Shown: in pieces, positions 48,013 through 61,139 of the stretch | Layout of the letters: each line of letters begins with the position of its first letter | How positions within the stretch are numbered: position 1 is the stretch's first letter | DNA from: Archivesica marissinica | Taxonomy: Eukaryota > Mollusca > Bivalvia > Venerida > Vesicomyidae | Assembly (NCBI GenBank): GCA_014843695.1 | Contig: CM026404.1 | Location: forward strand, 6,389,773-6,453,772 | Length of the DNA: 64,000 bases | Direction of reading: 5' to 3' | The notes under the pieces: generated by a model | Told to the model about the DNA's origin: nothing | Databases searched by the model: none | The model's input: the letters and a program-made list of their open reading frames with translations, nothing else | Translations under genes and position numbers: made by a program

Positions 48013-50360
48013 TGAGACTTTGCTCAGACCGGAGTAAGCAACAACTTACGAGACTTTGCTCAGACTGGAGTAAGCAACAACTTACGAGACTTTGCTCAGA
48101 CCGGAGTAAGCAATAACTTACGAGACTTTGCTCAGACCGGAGTAAGCAACAACTTACGAGACTTTGCTCAGACCGGAATAAGCAACAACTTACGAGACTT
48201 TGCTCAGACCGGAGTAAGCAATAACTTACGAGACTTTGCTCAGACCGGAGACAACTTACGATACTTTGCTCAGACCGGAGTAAGCAACAACTTACGAGAC
48301 TTTGCTCAGACCGGAGTAAGCAACAACTTACGAGACTTTGCTCAGACCGGAGTAAGCAACAACTTACGAGACTTTGCTCAGACCGGAATAAGCAACAACT
48401 TACGATACTTTGCTCAGACCGGAATAAGCAATAACTTACGAGACTTTGCTCAGACCGGAATAAGCAACAACTTACGAGACTTTGCTCAGACCGGAATAAG
48501 CAATAACTTACGAGACTTTGCTCAGACCGGAGTAAGCAACAACTTACGAGACTGCTCAGACCGGAATAAGCAACAACTTACGATACTTTGCTCAGACCGG
48601 AGTAAGCAATAACTTACAATACTTTGCTCAGACCGGATTTGCAACAACTTACGAGACTTTGCTCAGACCGGATTTGCAACAACTTACGATACTTTGCTCA
48701 GACCGGAGTAAGCAATAACTTACGAGACTTTGCTCAGACCGCAGTAAGCGACAACTTACGAGACTTTGCTCAGACCGGAGTAAGCAATAACTTACGAGAC
48801 TTTGCTCAGACCGGAGACAACTTACGATACTTTGCTCAGACCGGAGTAAGCAACAACTTACGAGACTTTGCTCAGACCGGAGACAACTTACGATACTTTG
48901 CTCAGACCGGAGTAAGCAACAACTTACGATACTTTGCTCAGACCGGAGTAAGCAACAACTTACGAGACTTTGCTCAGACCGGAGTAAGCAACAACTTACG
49001 AGACTTTGATCAGACCGGAGTAAGCAACAACTTACGAGACTGCTCAGACCGGAGACAACTTACGATACTTTGCTCAGACCGGAGTAAGCAACAACTTACG
49101 AGACTTTGCTCAGACCGGAGTAAGCAACAACTTACGAGACTTTGCTCAGACCGGAGTAAGCAACAACTTACGAGACTTTGATCAGACCGGAGTAAGCAAC
49201 AACTTACGAGACTTTGCTCAGACCGGAGTAAGCAACAACTTACGAGACTTTGCTCAGACCGGAGTAAGCAACAACTTACGAGACTTTGCTCAGACCGGAG
49301 TAAGCAACAACTTACGATACTTTGCTCAGACCGGAGTAAGCAATAACTTACGAGACTTTGCTCAGACCGGAGTAAGCAACAACTTACGAGACTTTGATCA
49401 GACCGGAGTAAGCAACAACTTACGATACTTTGCTCAGACCGGAGTAAGCAACAACTTACGAGACTTTGCTCAGACCGGAGTTAGCAACAACTTACGAGAC
49501 TTTGCTCAGACCGGAGTAAGCAACAACTTACGAGACTTTGCTCAGACCGGAGTAAGCAACAACTTACGAGACTTTGATCAGACCGGAGTAAGCAACAACT
49601 TACGAGACTTTGCTCAGACCGGAGTAAGCAACAACTTACGAGACTTTGCTCAGACCGGAGTAAGCAACAACTTACGAGACTTTGCTCAGACCGGAGTAAG
49701 CAACAACTTACGAGACTTTGCTCAGACCGGAGTAAGCAACAACTTACGAGACTTTGCTCAGACCGGAGTAAGCAACAACTTACGAGACTTTGCTCAGACC
49801 GGAGTAAGCAACAACTTACGATACTTTGATCAGACCGGAGTAATTAAGCAACAACTTACGAGACTTTGCTCAGACCGGAGTAATTAAGCAACAACTTACG
49901 ATACTTTGATCAGACCGGAGTAATTAAGCAACAACTTACGAGACTTTGCTCAGACCGGATTAAGCAATAACTTACGAGACTTTGCTCAGACCGGAGTAAG
50001 CAACAACTTACGAGACTTTGATCAGACCGGAGTAAGCAATAACTTACGAGACTTTGCTCAGACCGGAGTAAGCAACAACTTACGAGACTTTGATCAGACC
50101 GGAGTAAGCAATAACTTACGAGACTTTGCTCAGACCGGAGTAAGCAACAACTAACGAGACATTGCTCAGACCGGAGTAAGCAATAACTTACGAGACTTTG
50201 CTCAGACCGGAGTAAGCAACAACTTACGAGACTGCTCAGACCGGAGTAAGCAACAACTTACGAGACTTTGATCAGACCGGAGTAATTAAGCAACAACTTA
50301 CGAGACTTTGCTCAGACAGGAGTAAGCAACAACTTACGATACTTTGCTCAGACCGGAATA
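48013..50360. repeat. 36-bp satellite, block 1
   Basis: About 65 units containing ACTTACGAGACTTTGCTCAG and ACCGGAGTAAGCAACA. Variants include GATACT, TTGATCAG, CCGGAATAAG, a short GGAGACAAC form and a longer GGAGTAATTAAGC form. Block 1 has more variants than blocks 2 and 3. Confidence 0.97.
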
Positions 50361-51272
50361 TCAAAATCAACGATTTCCAAATTACAGAATGTTCAACACA
50401 CAGCTGCCCGCCTGATATCAAAAACGTCCCGGTTCGACCACGTGTCTCCTATTCTTGAAGATCTCCACTGGCTACCCGTCAACTACAGAATTAAATACAA
50501 AATCCTAACACTAACATATAAAGCACTAAATGACAAAGGCCCAGTTTACATTAAAAACATGCTGAAAGTGTACCACCCTAAGAGAACATTAAGATCGCAA
50601 AATGGTTCCCTTAGACTAGTCGAGGAGGACCCAAGACACATTAAGTCAGTGACATATGGTGACAGAAGATTTGAAGTAGCCGCACCAAAACTATGGAACG
50701 CCCTTCCCAATGGAATCAGGGACTCAAAATCGTTGTGTTCCTTTAAAAGATCTTTGAAAACACACTTTTTCAAACAAGCGTATGGATGTTAAATATCAAT
50801 GATTTCCAAATTACATGTTGATAGTTTTTCCTTTTTTAATATTATTCATAAATGAAGTTATGTTGTTTTAATGAAAGATTTAATAATAATTTTTAAATGT
50901 TTTTATTTTTGTTTATTTCTTAAGGTTATTTAAATCAACGACATTAGGAATTATATATCTTATCTTAGGCATCTTATATTAGTTTTCAGTTCTTATAATT
51001 TTTAATGTTCTAATGTTTCGATAACTTGTTTCATTAATGATTATGTAGGTTTTATTTAATTTTTGTTTCTTTAGTTTAGTAATTTTAGTTTTAAGATCCA
51101 TATTTTTCAATCTCTAATTACTTTTTATACATGTATTGTATTGTCATGTTTTGCTTACTTATTCATGTTTTACCATATCTGTGATATGTCATATGTTCAA
51201 CTGTAAAGCGCCTTTGAGCGCATACCTTATTATGAAAAGGGCGCTATATAAATGTGGTATATTATTATTATT
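50361..51272 (+). mobile_element. 5'-truncated LINE, copy 1 (reverse transcriptase C-terminus and 3' UTR)
   Basis: The open frame runs from about 50364 (KSTISKLQNVQHTAARLISK) through SPILEDLHWLPVNYRIKYK and YGDRRFEVAAPKLWNALP to a stop at 50790-50792. This is the C-terminal end of a CR1/jockey-group non-LTR reverse transcriptase. An AT-rich 3' UTR follows, ending GCGCTATATAAATGTGG and (ATT)n. The catalytic RT core and endonuclease are missing, so it is a dead 5'-truncated fragment. It lies inside the 36-bp satellite, with about 6-8 bp of the target unit missing and no clear target duplication. Confidence 0.88.
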
Positions 51273-54155
51273 AACTTACGAGACTTTGCTCAGACCGGAG
51301 TAAGCAACAACTTACGAGACTTTGCTCAGACCGGAGTAAGCAACAACTTACGAGACTTTGCTCAGACCGGAGTAAGCAACAACTTACGAGACTTTGCTCA
51401 GACCGGAGTAAGCAACAACTTACGATACTTTGCTCAGACCGGAGTAAGCAACAACTTACGAGACTTTGCTCAGACCGGAGTAAGCAACAACTTACGAGAC
51501 TTTGCTCAGACCGGAGTAAGCAACAACTTACGAGACTTTGCTCAGACCGGAGTAAGCAAAACTTACGATACTTTGCTCAGACCGGAGTAAGCAACAACTT
51601 ACGAGACTTTGCTCAGACCGGAGTAAGCAACAACTTACGAGACTTTGCTCAGACCGGAGTAAGCAACAACTTACGAGACTTTGCTCAGACCGGAGTAAGC
51701 AACAACTTACGAGACTTTGCTCAGACCGGAGTAAGCAACAACTTACGATACTTTGCTCAGACCGGAGTAAGCAACAACTTACGAGACTTTGCTCAGACCG
51801 GAGTAAGCAACAACTTACGAGACTTTGATCAGACCGGAGTAAGCAACAACTTACGAGACTTTGCTCAGACCGGAGTAAGCAACAACTTACGATACTTTGC
51901 TCAGACCGGAGTAAGCAACAACTTACGAGACTTTGCTCAGACCGGAGTAAGCAACAACTTACGAGACTTTGCTCAGACCGGAGTAAGCAACAACTTACGA
52001 GACTTTGCTCAGACCGGAGTAAGCAACAACTTACGAGACTTTGATCAGACCGGAGTAAGCAACAACTTACGATACTTTGCTCAGACCGGAGTAAGCAACA
52101 ACTTACGAGACTTTGCTCAGACCGGAGTAAGCAACAACTTACGAGACTTTGCTCAGACCGGAGTAAGCAACAACTTACGAGACTTTGCTCAGACCGGAGT
52201 AATGCAACAACTTACGATACTTTGCTCAGACCGGAGTAAGCAACAACTTACGAGACTTTGCTCAGACCGGAGTAAGCAACAACTTACGAGACTTTGCTCA
52301 GACCGGAGTAAGCAACAACTTACGAGACTTTGCTCAGACCGGAGTAAGCAACAACTTACGAGACTTTGCTCAGACTGACCGGAGTAGCAACACTTACGAG
52401 AATTTGCTCAGACCGGAGTAATTAGCAAAAACTTACGATACTTTGCTCAGACCGGAGTTAGCAACAACTTACGAGACTTTGCTCAGACCGGAGTAAGCAA
52501 CAACTTACGAGACTTTGCTCAGACCGGAGTAAGCAACAACTTACGAGACTTTGCTCAGACCGGAGTAAGCAACAACTTACGAGACTTTGATCAGACCGGA
52601 GTAAGCAACAACTTACGATACTTTGCTCAGACCGGAGTAAGCAACAACTTACGAGACTTTGCTCAGACCGGAGTTAGCAACAACTTACGAGACTTTGATC
52701 AGACCGGAGTAAGCAACAACTTACGAGACTTTGATCAGACCGGAGTAAGCAACAACTTACGAGACTTTGATCAGACCGGAGTAAGCAACAACTTACGAGA
52801 CTTTGCTCAGACCGGAGTAAGCAACAACTTACGAGACTTTGCTCAGACCGGAGTAAGCAACAACTTACGAGACTTTGCTCAGACCGGAGTAAGCAACAAC
52901 TTACGAGACTTTGATCAGACCGGAGTAAGCAACAACTTACGATACTTTGCTCAGACCGGAGTAAGCAACAACTTACGAGACTTTGCTCAGACCGGAGTAA
53001 GCAACAACTTACGATACTTTGCTCAGACCGGAGTAAGCAACAACTTACGAGACTTTGCTCAGACCGGAGTAAGCAACAACTTACGAGACTTTGCTCAGAC
53101 CGGAGTAAGCAACAACTTACGAGAATTTGCTCAGACCGGAGTAATTAAGCAAAAACTTACGATACTTTGCTCAGACCGGAGTAAGCAACAACTTACGAGA
53201 CTTTGCTCAGACCGGAGTAAGCAACAACTTACGAGACTTTGCTCAGACCGGAGTAAGCAACAACTTACGAGACTTTGCTCAGACCGGAGTAAGCAACAAC
53301 TTACGAGACTTTGATCAGACCGGAGTAAGCAACAACTTACGATACTTTGCTCAGACCGGAGTAAGCAACAACTTACGAGACTTTGCTCAGACCGGAGTTA
53401 GCAACAACTTACGAGACTTTGATCAGACCGGAGTAAGCAACAACTTACGAGACTTTGATCAGACCGGAGTAAGCAACAACTTACGAGACTTTGATCAGAC
53501 CGGAGTAAGCAACAACTTACGAGACTTTGCTCAGACCGGAGTAAGCAACAACTTACGAGACTTTGCTCAGACCGGAGTAAGCAACAACTTACGAGACTTT
53601 GCTCAGACCGGAGTAAGCAACAACTTACGAGACTTTGATCAGACCGGAGTTAGCAACAACTTACGAGACTTTGCTCAGACCGGAGTAATTAAGCAACAAC
53701 TTACGAGACTTTGCTCAGACCGGAGTAATTAAGCAACAACTTACGATACTTTGATCAGACCGGAGTAATTAAGCAACAACTTACGAGACTTTGCTCAGAC
53801 CGGAGTAATTAAGCAACAACTTACGATACTTTGATCAGACCGGAGTAATTAAGCAACAACTTACGAGACTTTGCTCAGACCGGAGTAATTAAGCAACAAC
53901 TTACGATACTTTGATCAGACCGGAGTAATTAAGCAACAACTTACGAGACTTTGCTCAGACCGGAGTAATTAAGCAACAACTTACGATACTTTGATCAGAC
54001 CGGAGTTAGCAACAACTTACGAGACTTTGCTCAGACCGGAGTTAGCAACAACTTACGAGACTTTGATCAGACCGGAGTAATTAAGCAACAACTTACGAGA
54101 CTTTGCTCAGACCGGAGTAAGCAACAACTTACGATACTTTGCTCAGACCGGAGTA
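51273..54155. repeat. 36-bp satellite, block 2
   Basis: About 80 units, more homogeneous than block 1. Its right end (53680-54060) is rich in the longer AATTAAGC variant alternating with TTGATCAG units, as is the sequence just before the other LINE copies. Two disturbed units lie near 52375-52430 and one near 53145. Confidence 0.97.
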
Positions 54156-55067
54156 TCAAAATCAACGATTTCCAAATTACAGAATGTTCAACACACAGCT
54201 GCCCGCCTGATATCAAAAACGTCCCGGTTCAACCACGTGTCTCCTATTCTTGAAGATCTCCACTGGCTACCCGTCAACTACAGAATTAAATACAAAATCC
54301 TAACACTAACATATAAAGCACTAAATGACAAAGGCCCAGTTTACATTAAAAACATGCTGAAAGTGTACCACCCTAAGAGAACATTAAGATCGCAAAATGG
54401 TTCCCTTAGACTAGTCGAGGAGGACCCAAGACACATTAAGTCAGTGACATATGGTGACAGAAGATTTGAAGTAGCCGCACCAAAACTATGGAACGCCCTT
54501 CCCAATGGAATCAGGGACTCAAAATCGTTGTGTTCCTTTAAAAGATCTTTGAAAACACACTTTTTCAAACAAGCGTATGGATGTTAAATATCAATGATTT
54601 CCAAATTACATGTTGATAGTTTTTCCTTTTTTAATATTATTCATAAATGAAGTTATGTTGTTTTAATGAAAGATTTAATAATAATTTTTAAATGTTTTTA
54701 TTTTTGTTTATTTCTTAAGGTTATTTAAATCAAAGACATTAGGAATTATATATCTTATCTTAGGCATCTTATATTAGTTTTCAGTTCTTATAATTTTTAA
54801 TGTTCTAATGTTTCGATAACTTGTTTCATTAATGATTATGTAGGTTTTATTTAATTTTAGTTTCTTTAGTTTAGTAATTTTAGTTTTAAGATCCATATTT
54901 TTCAATCTCTAATTACTTTTTATACATGTATTGTATTGTCATGTTTTGCTTACTTATTCATGTTTTACCATATCTGTGATATGTCATATGTTCAACTGTA
55001 AAGCGCCTTTGAGCGCATACCTTATTATGAAAAGGGCGCTATATAAATGTGGTATATTATTATTATT
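54156..55067 (+). mobile_element. 5'-truncated LINE, copy 2
   Basis: Same 912 bp as copy 1, with identical left and right boundaries, 3795 bp downstream. Only a few substitutions are seen (for example TTCAACC for TTCGACC at about 54229, and AAAGACATT for AACGACATT at about 54733). The coding remnant ends at 54585-54587. Confidence 0.88.
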
Positions 55068-56886
55068 AACTTACGAGACTTTGCTCAGACCGGAGTAAGC
55101 AACAACTTACGAGACTTTGCTCAGACCGGAGTAAGCAACAACTTACGAGACTTTCTCAGACCGGAGTAAGACAACTTACGATACTTTGCTCAGACCGGAG
55201 TAAGCAACAACTTACGAGACTTTGCTCAGACCGGAGTAAGCAACAACTTACGATACTTTGCTCAGACCGGAGTAAGCAATAACTTACGAGACTTTGCTCA
55301 GACCGGAGTAAGCAACAACTTACGAGACTTTGCTCAGACCGGAGTAAGCAACAACTTACGATACTTTGCTCAGACCGGAGTAAGCAACAACTTACGAGAC
55401 TTTGCTCAGACCGGAGTAAGCAACAACTTACGATACTTTGCTCAGACCGGAGTAAGCAACAACTTACGAGACTTTGCTCAGACCGGAGTAAGCAACAACT
55501 TACGAGACTTTGCTCAGACCGGAGTAAGCAACAACTTACGAGACTTTGATCAGACCGGAGTAATTAAGCAACAACTTACGAGACTTTGCTCAGACCGGAG
55601 TAAGCAACAACTTACGAGACTTTGCTCAGACCGGAGTTAGCAACAACTTACGAGACTTTGATCAGACCGGAGTAAGCAACAACTTACGAGACTTTGATCA
55701 GACCGGAGTAAGCAACAACTTACGAGACTTTGATCAGACCGGAGTAAGCAACAACTTACGAGACTTTGCTCAGACCGGAGTAAGCAACAACTTACGAGAC
55801 TTTGCTCAGACCGGAGTAAGCAACAACTTACGAGACTTTGATCAGACCGGAGTTAGCAACAACTTACGAGACTTTGCTCAGACCGGAGTAAGCAACAACT
55901 TACGAGACTTTGCTCAGACCGGAGTAAGCAACAACTTACGATACTTTGCTCAGACCGGAGTAAGCAACAACTTACGAGACTTTGCTCAGACCGGAGTAAG
56001 CAACAACTTACGATACTTTGCTCAGACCGGAGTAAGCAATAACTTACGAGACTTTGCTCAGACCGGAGTAAGCAACAAATTACGAGACTTTGATCAGACC
56101 GGAGTAAGCAACAACTTACGATACTTTGCTCAGACCGGAGTAAGCAACAACTTACGAGACTTTGCTCAGACCGGAGTAAGCAACAACTTACGATACTTTG
56201 CTCAGACCGGAGTAAGCAACAACTTACGAGACTTTGCTCAGACCGGAGTAAGCAACAACTTACGAGACTTTGCTCAGACCGGAGTAAGCAACAACTTACG
56301 AGACTTTGATCAGACCGGAGTAATTAAGCAACAACTTACGAGACTTTGCTCAAACCGGAGTAAGCAACAACTTACGAGACTTTGCTCAGACCGGAGTTAG
56401 CAACAACTTACGAGACTTTGATCAGACCGGAGTAAGCAACAACTTACGAGACTTTGATCAGACCGGAATAAGCAACAACTTAGGAGACTTTGATCAGACC
56501 GGAGTAAGCAACAACTTACTAGACTTTGCTTAGACCGGAGTAAGCAACAACTTACGAGACTTTGCTCAGACCGGAGTAAGCAACAACTTACGAGACTTTG
56601 ATCAGACCGGAGTTAGCAACAACTTACGAGACTTTGCTCAGACCGGAGTAATTAAGCAACAACTTACGAGACTTTGCTCAGACCGGAGTAATTAAGCAAC
56701 AACTTACGATACTTTGATCAGACCGGAGTAATTAAGCAACAACTTACGAGACTTTGCTCAGACCGGAGTAATTAAGCAACAACTTACGATACTTTGATCA
56801 GACCGGAGTAATTAAGCAACAACTTACGAGACTTTGCTCAGACCGGAGTAAGCAACAACTTACGATACTTTGCTCAGACCGGAGTA
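55068..56886. repeat. 36-bp satellite, block 3
   Basis: About 50 units. Sub-blocks within it repeat (for example 55340-55860 resembles 56110-56620, about 770 bp apart). The right end again has the AATTAAGC/TTGATCAG pattern before the next LINE fragment. Confidence 0.97.
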
Positions 56887-57295
56887 TCAAAATCAACGAT
56901 TTCCAAATTACAGAATGTTCAACACACAGCTGCCCGCCTGATATCAAAAACGTCCCGGTTCGACCACGTGTCTCCTATTCTTGAAGATCTCCACTGGCTA
57001 CCCGTCAACTACAGAATTAAATACAAAATCCTAACACTAACATATAAAGCACTAAATGACAAAGGCCCAGTTTACATTAAAAACATGCTGAAAGTGTACC
57101 ACCCTAAGAGAACATTAAGATCGCAAAATGGTTCCCTTAGACTAGTCGAGGAGGACCCAAGACACATTAAGTCAGTGACATATGGTGACAGAAGATTTGA
57201 AGTAGCCGCACCAAAACTATGGAACGCCCTTCCCAATGGAATCAGGGACTCAAAATCGTTGTGTTCCTTTAAAAGATCTTTGAAAACACACTTTT
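56887..57295 (+). mobile_element. 5'-truncated LINE, copy 3, cut by assembly gap
   Basis: Same left boundary and reverse-transcriptase C-terminus as copies 1 and 2, 2731 bp after copy 2. The sequence stops at the run of N after KRSLKTHF, so the 3' part is unknown. Confidence 0.88.
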
Positions 57296-58295
57296 NNNNN
57301 NNNNNNNNNNNNNNNNNNNNNNNNNNNNNNNNNNNNNNNNNNNNNNNNNNNNNNNNNNNNNNNNNNNNNNNNNNNNNNNNNNNNNNNNNNNNNNNNNNNN
57401 NNNNNNNNNNNNNNNNNNNNNNNNNNNNNNNNNNNNNNNNNNNNNNNNNNNNNNNNNNNNNNNNNNNNNNNNNNNNNNNNNNNNNNNNNNNNNNNNNNNN
57501 NNNNNNNNNNNNNNNNNNNNNNNNNNNNNNNNNNNNNNNNNNNNNNNNNNNNNNNNNNNNNNNNNNNNNNNNNNNNNNNNNNNNNNNNNNNNNNNNNNNN
57601 NNNNNNNNNNNNNNNNNNNNNNNNNNNNNNNNNNNNNNNNNNNNNNNNNNNNNNNNNNNNNNNNNNNNNNNNNNNNNNNNNNNNNNNNNNNNNNNNNNNN
57701 NNNNNNNNNNNNNNNNNNNNNNNNNNNNNNNNNNNNNNNNNNNNNNNNNNNNNNNNNNNNNNNNNNNNNNNNNNNNNNNNNNNNNNNNNNNNNNNNNNNN
57801 NNNNNNNNNNNNNNNNNNNNNNNNNNNNNNNNNNNNNNNNNNNNNNNNNNNNNNNNNNNNNNNNNNNNNNNNNNNNNNNNNNNNNNNNNNNNNNNNNNNN
57901 NNNNNNNNNNNNNNNNNNNNNNNNNNNNNNNNNNNNNNNNNNNNNNNNNNNNNNNNNNNNNNNNNNNNNNNNNNNNNNNNNNNNNNNNNNNNNNNNNNNN
58001 NNNNNNNNNNNNNNNNNNNNNNNNNNNNNNNNNNNNNNNNNNNNNNNNNNNNNNNNNNNNNNNNNNNNNNNNNNNNNNNNNNNNNNNNNNNNNNNNNNNN
58101 NNNNNNNNNNNNNNNNNNNNNNNNNNNNNNNNNNNNNNNNNNNNNNNNNNNNNNNNNNNNNNNNNNNNNNNNNNNNNNNNNNNNNNNNNNNNNNNNNNNN
58201 NNNNNNNNNNNNNNNNNNNNNNNNNNNNNNNNNNNNNNNNNNNNNNNNNNNNNNNNNNNNNNNNNNNNNNNNNNNNNNNNNNNNNNNNNNNNNNN
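57296..58295. other. Assembly gap (1000 N)
   Basis: Exactly 1000 N. The left side is LINE inside the 36-bp satellite; the right side is the 29-bp satellite seen at 1-16999. The two sides share nothing, so this is a join of separate contigs. Confidence 0.99.
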
Positions 58296-60842
58296 AAGCC
58301 ACGAGATATATAACTGCATGCTGGAAGCCACGAGATATATAACTGTATGCTGGAAGCCACGAGATATATAACTGTATGCTGGAAGCCACGAGATATATAA
58401 GTGCATGCTGCAAGTCACCAAGATATATAACTGTATGCTGGAAGCCACCAAGATATATAACTGTATGCTGGAAGCCACCAAGATATATAACTGTATGCTG
58501 GAAGCCACAAGATATATAACTGCATGCTGGAAGCCACCAAGATATATAACTGCATGCTGGAAGCCACCAGATATATAACTGCATGCTGGAAGCCACCAAG
58601 ATATATAACTGCATGCTGGAAGCCACAAGATATATAACTGCATGCTGGAAGCCACCATATATATAACTGCATGCTGGAAGCCACCAAGATATATAACTGC
58701 ATACTGGAAGCCACGAGATATATAACTGTATACTGCAAGCCACGAGATATATAACTGCATGCTGGAAGCCACCAAGATATATAACTGCATGCTGGAAGCC
58801 ACCAGATATATAACTGCATGCTGGAAGCCACCAAGATATATAACTGCATGCTGGAAGCCACAAGATATATAACTGCATGCTGGAAGCCACCAGATATATA
58901 ACAGCATGCTGGAAGCCACCAAGATATATAACTGCATGCTGGAAGCCACAAGATATATAACTGCATGCTGGAAGCCACCAAGATATATAACTGCATACTG
59001 GAAGCCACCAAGATATATAACTGCATACTGGAAGCCACAAGATATATAACTGCATGCTGGAAGCCACCAAGATATATAACTGCATGCTGGAAGCCACAAG
59101 ATATATAACTGCATGCTGGAAGCCACCAGATATATAACTGCATGCTGGAAGCCACGAGATATATAACTGCATGCTGGAAGCCACGAGATATATAACTGCA
59201 TGCTGGAAGCCACCAAGATATATAACTGCATACTGGAAGCCACCAAGATATATAACTGCATACTGGAAGCCACAAGATATATAACTGCATGCTGGAAGCC
59301 ACCAAGATATATAACTGCATGCTGGAAGCCACAAGATATATAACTGCATGCTGGAAGCCACCAAGATATATAACTGCATGCTGGAAGCCACGAGATATAT
59401 AACTGCATGCTGGAAGCCACGAGATATATAACTGTATGCTGGAAGCCACGAGATATATAACTGTATGCTGGAAGCCACGAGATATATAAGTGCATGCTGC
59501 AAGTCACCAAGATATATAACTGTATGCTGGAAGCCACCAAGATATATAACTGTATGCTGGAAGCCACCAAGATATATAACTGTATGCTGGAAGCCACAAG
59601 ATATATAACTGCATGCTGGAAGCCACCAAGATATATAACTGCATGCTGGAAGCCACCAGATATATAACTGCATGCTGGAAGCCACCAAGATATATAACTG
59701 CATGCTGGAAGCCACAAGATATATAACTGCATGCTGGAAGCCACCAGATATATAACTGTATACTGCAAGCCACGAGATATATAACTGTATGCTGGAAGCC
59801 ACGAGATATATAACTGCATGCTGGAAGCCACCAAGATATATAACTGCATACTGGAAGCCACGAGATATATAACTGTATGCTGGAAGCCACGAGATATATA
59901 ACTGCATGCTGGAAGCCACGAGATATATAACTGCATACTGGAAGCCACGAGATATATAACTGTATGCTGGAAGCCACGAGATATATAACTGCATGCTGGA
60001 AGCCACCAAGATATATAACTGCATACTGGAAGCCACCAAGATATATAACTGCATACTGGAAGCCACAAGATATATAACTGCATGCTGGAAGCCACCAAGA
60101 TATATAACTGCATGCTGGAAGCCACAAGATATATAACTGCATGCTGGAAGCCACCAAGATATATAACTGCATGCTGGAAGCCACGAGATATATAACTGCA
60201 TGCTGGAAGCCACGAGATATATAACTGCATGCTGGAAGCCACCAAGATATATAACTGTATGCTGGAAGCCACCAAGATATATAACTGTATGCTGGAAGCC
60301 ACCAAGATATATAACTGTATGCTGGAAGCCACAAGATATATAACTGCATGCTGGAAGCCACCAAGATATATAACTGCATGCTGGAAGCCACAAGATATAT
60401 AACTGCATACTGGAAGCCACCAAGATATATAACTGCATACTGGAAGCCACAAGATATATAACTGCATGCTGGAAGCCACCAAGATATATAACTGCATGCT
60501 GGAAGCCACAAGATATATAACTGCATGCTGGAAGCCACCAAGATATATAACTGCATGCTGGAAGCCACGAGATATATAACTGCATGCTGGAAGCCACGAG
60601 ATATATAACTGCATGCTGGAAGCCACCAAGATATATAACTGTATGCTGGAAGCCACCAAGATATATAACTGTATGCTGGAAGCCACCAAGATATATAACT
60701 GTATGCTGGAAGCCACCAGATATATAACTGCATGCTGGAAGCCACCAAGATATATAACTGCATGCTGGAAGCCACAAGATGTATAACTGCATGCTGGAAG
60801 CCACCAGATATATAACTGCATGCTGGAAGCCACCAAGATATA
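58296..60842. repeat. 29/30-bp satellite, second occurrence
   Basis: Same unit and variant order as the right end of the first array, including GATATATAAGTGCATGCTGC (58390 and 59485 here, about 15610 there) and GATGTATAAC just before the Tc1 element. It ends at the same TA as the first array. Internal blocks recur about 1.1 kb apart. Confidence 0.96.
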
Positions 60843-61139
60843 CTGAGTCAAAAAAGAAACGATACCAAACTAAAAATGACGTAAAACGGATAAAACCATA
60901 GAAAGGTTTAATATATTATTACGTATCAGTACCGGGTATCTTATTGCAACGTCAGCCAACCATAAACACAGGTAAATAAACACCCGATAATCCTGGAACG
61001 CCGAATTTCCGATTTGCACGTGCTCCTCAATAAAGACAATTTCCTACACATGTACAAATCGGAAAACCGGTTTATTGTACTGGTATTGCATTATCATCGA
61101 GGAAAAACACCTTACATACCCATTGTTACCTCTAACAAA

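Noticed and set aside
42671..48015. GNHSTSL and MYLSMVLHCTCTCQW-type proteins on both strands
   Set aside because: Translation of the 24-bp and 29-bp arrays.
48013..50360. CRISPR-like 36-bp repeats
   Set aside because: Again no spacers; simple tandem satellite with point variants.
50442..50792. Independent 116-codon gene
   Set aside because: The start would be GTG. The frame continues upstream and is the C-terminus of a LINE reverse transcriptase.
57072..60851. Minus-strand frames of over 1100 codons that appear to end in a LINE-like tail
   Set aside because: They cross the 1000-N gap and join the satellite to the antisense of a LINE fragment; an artefact of translating N.
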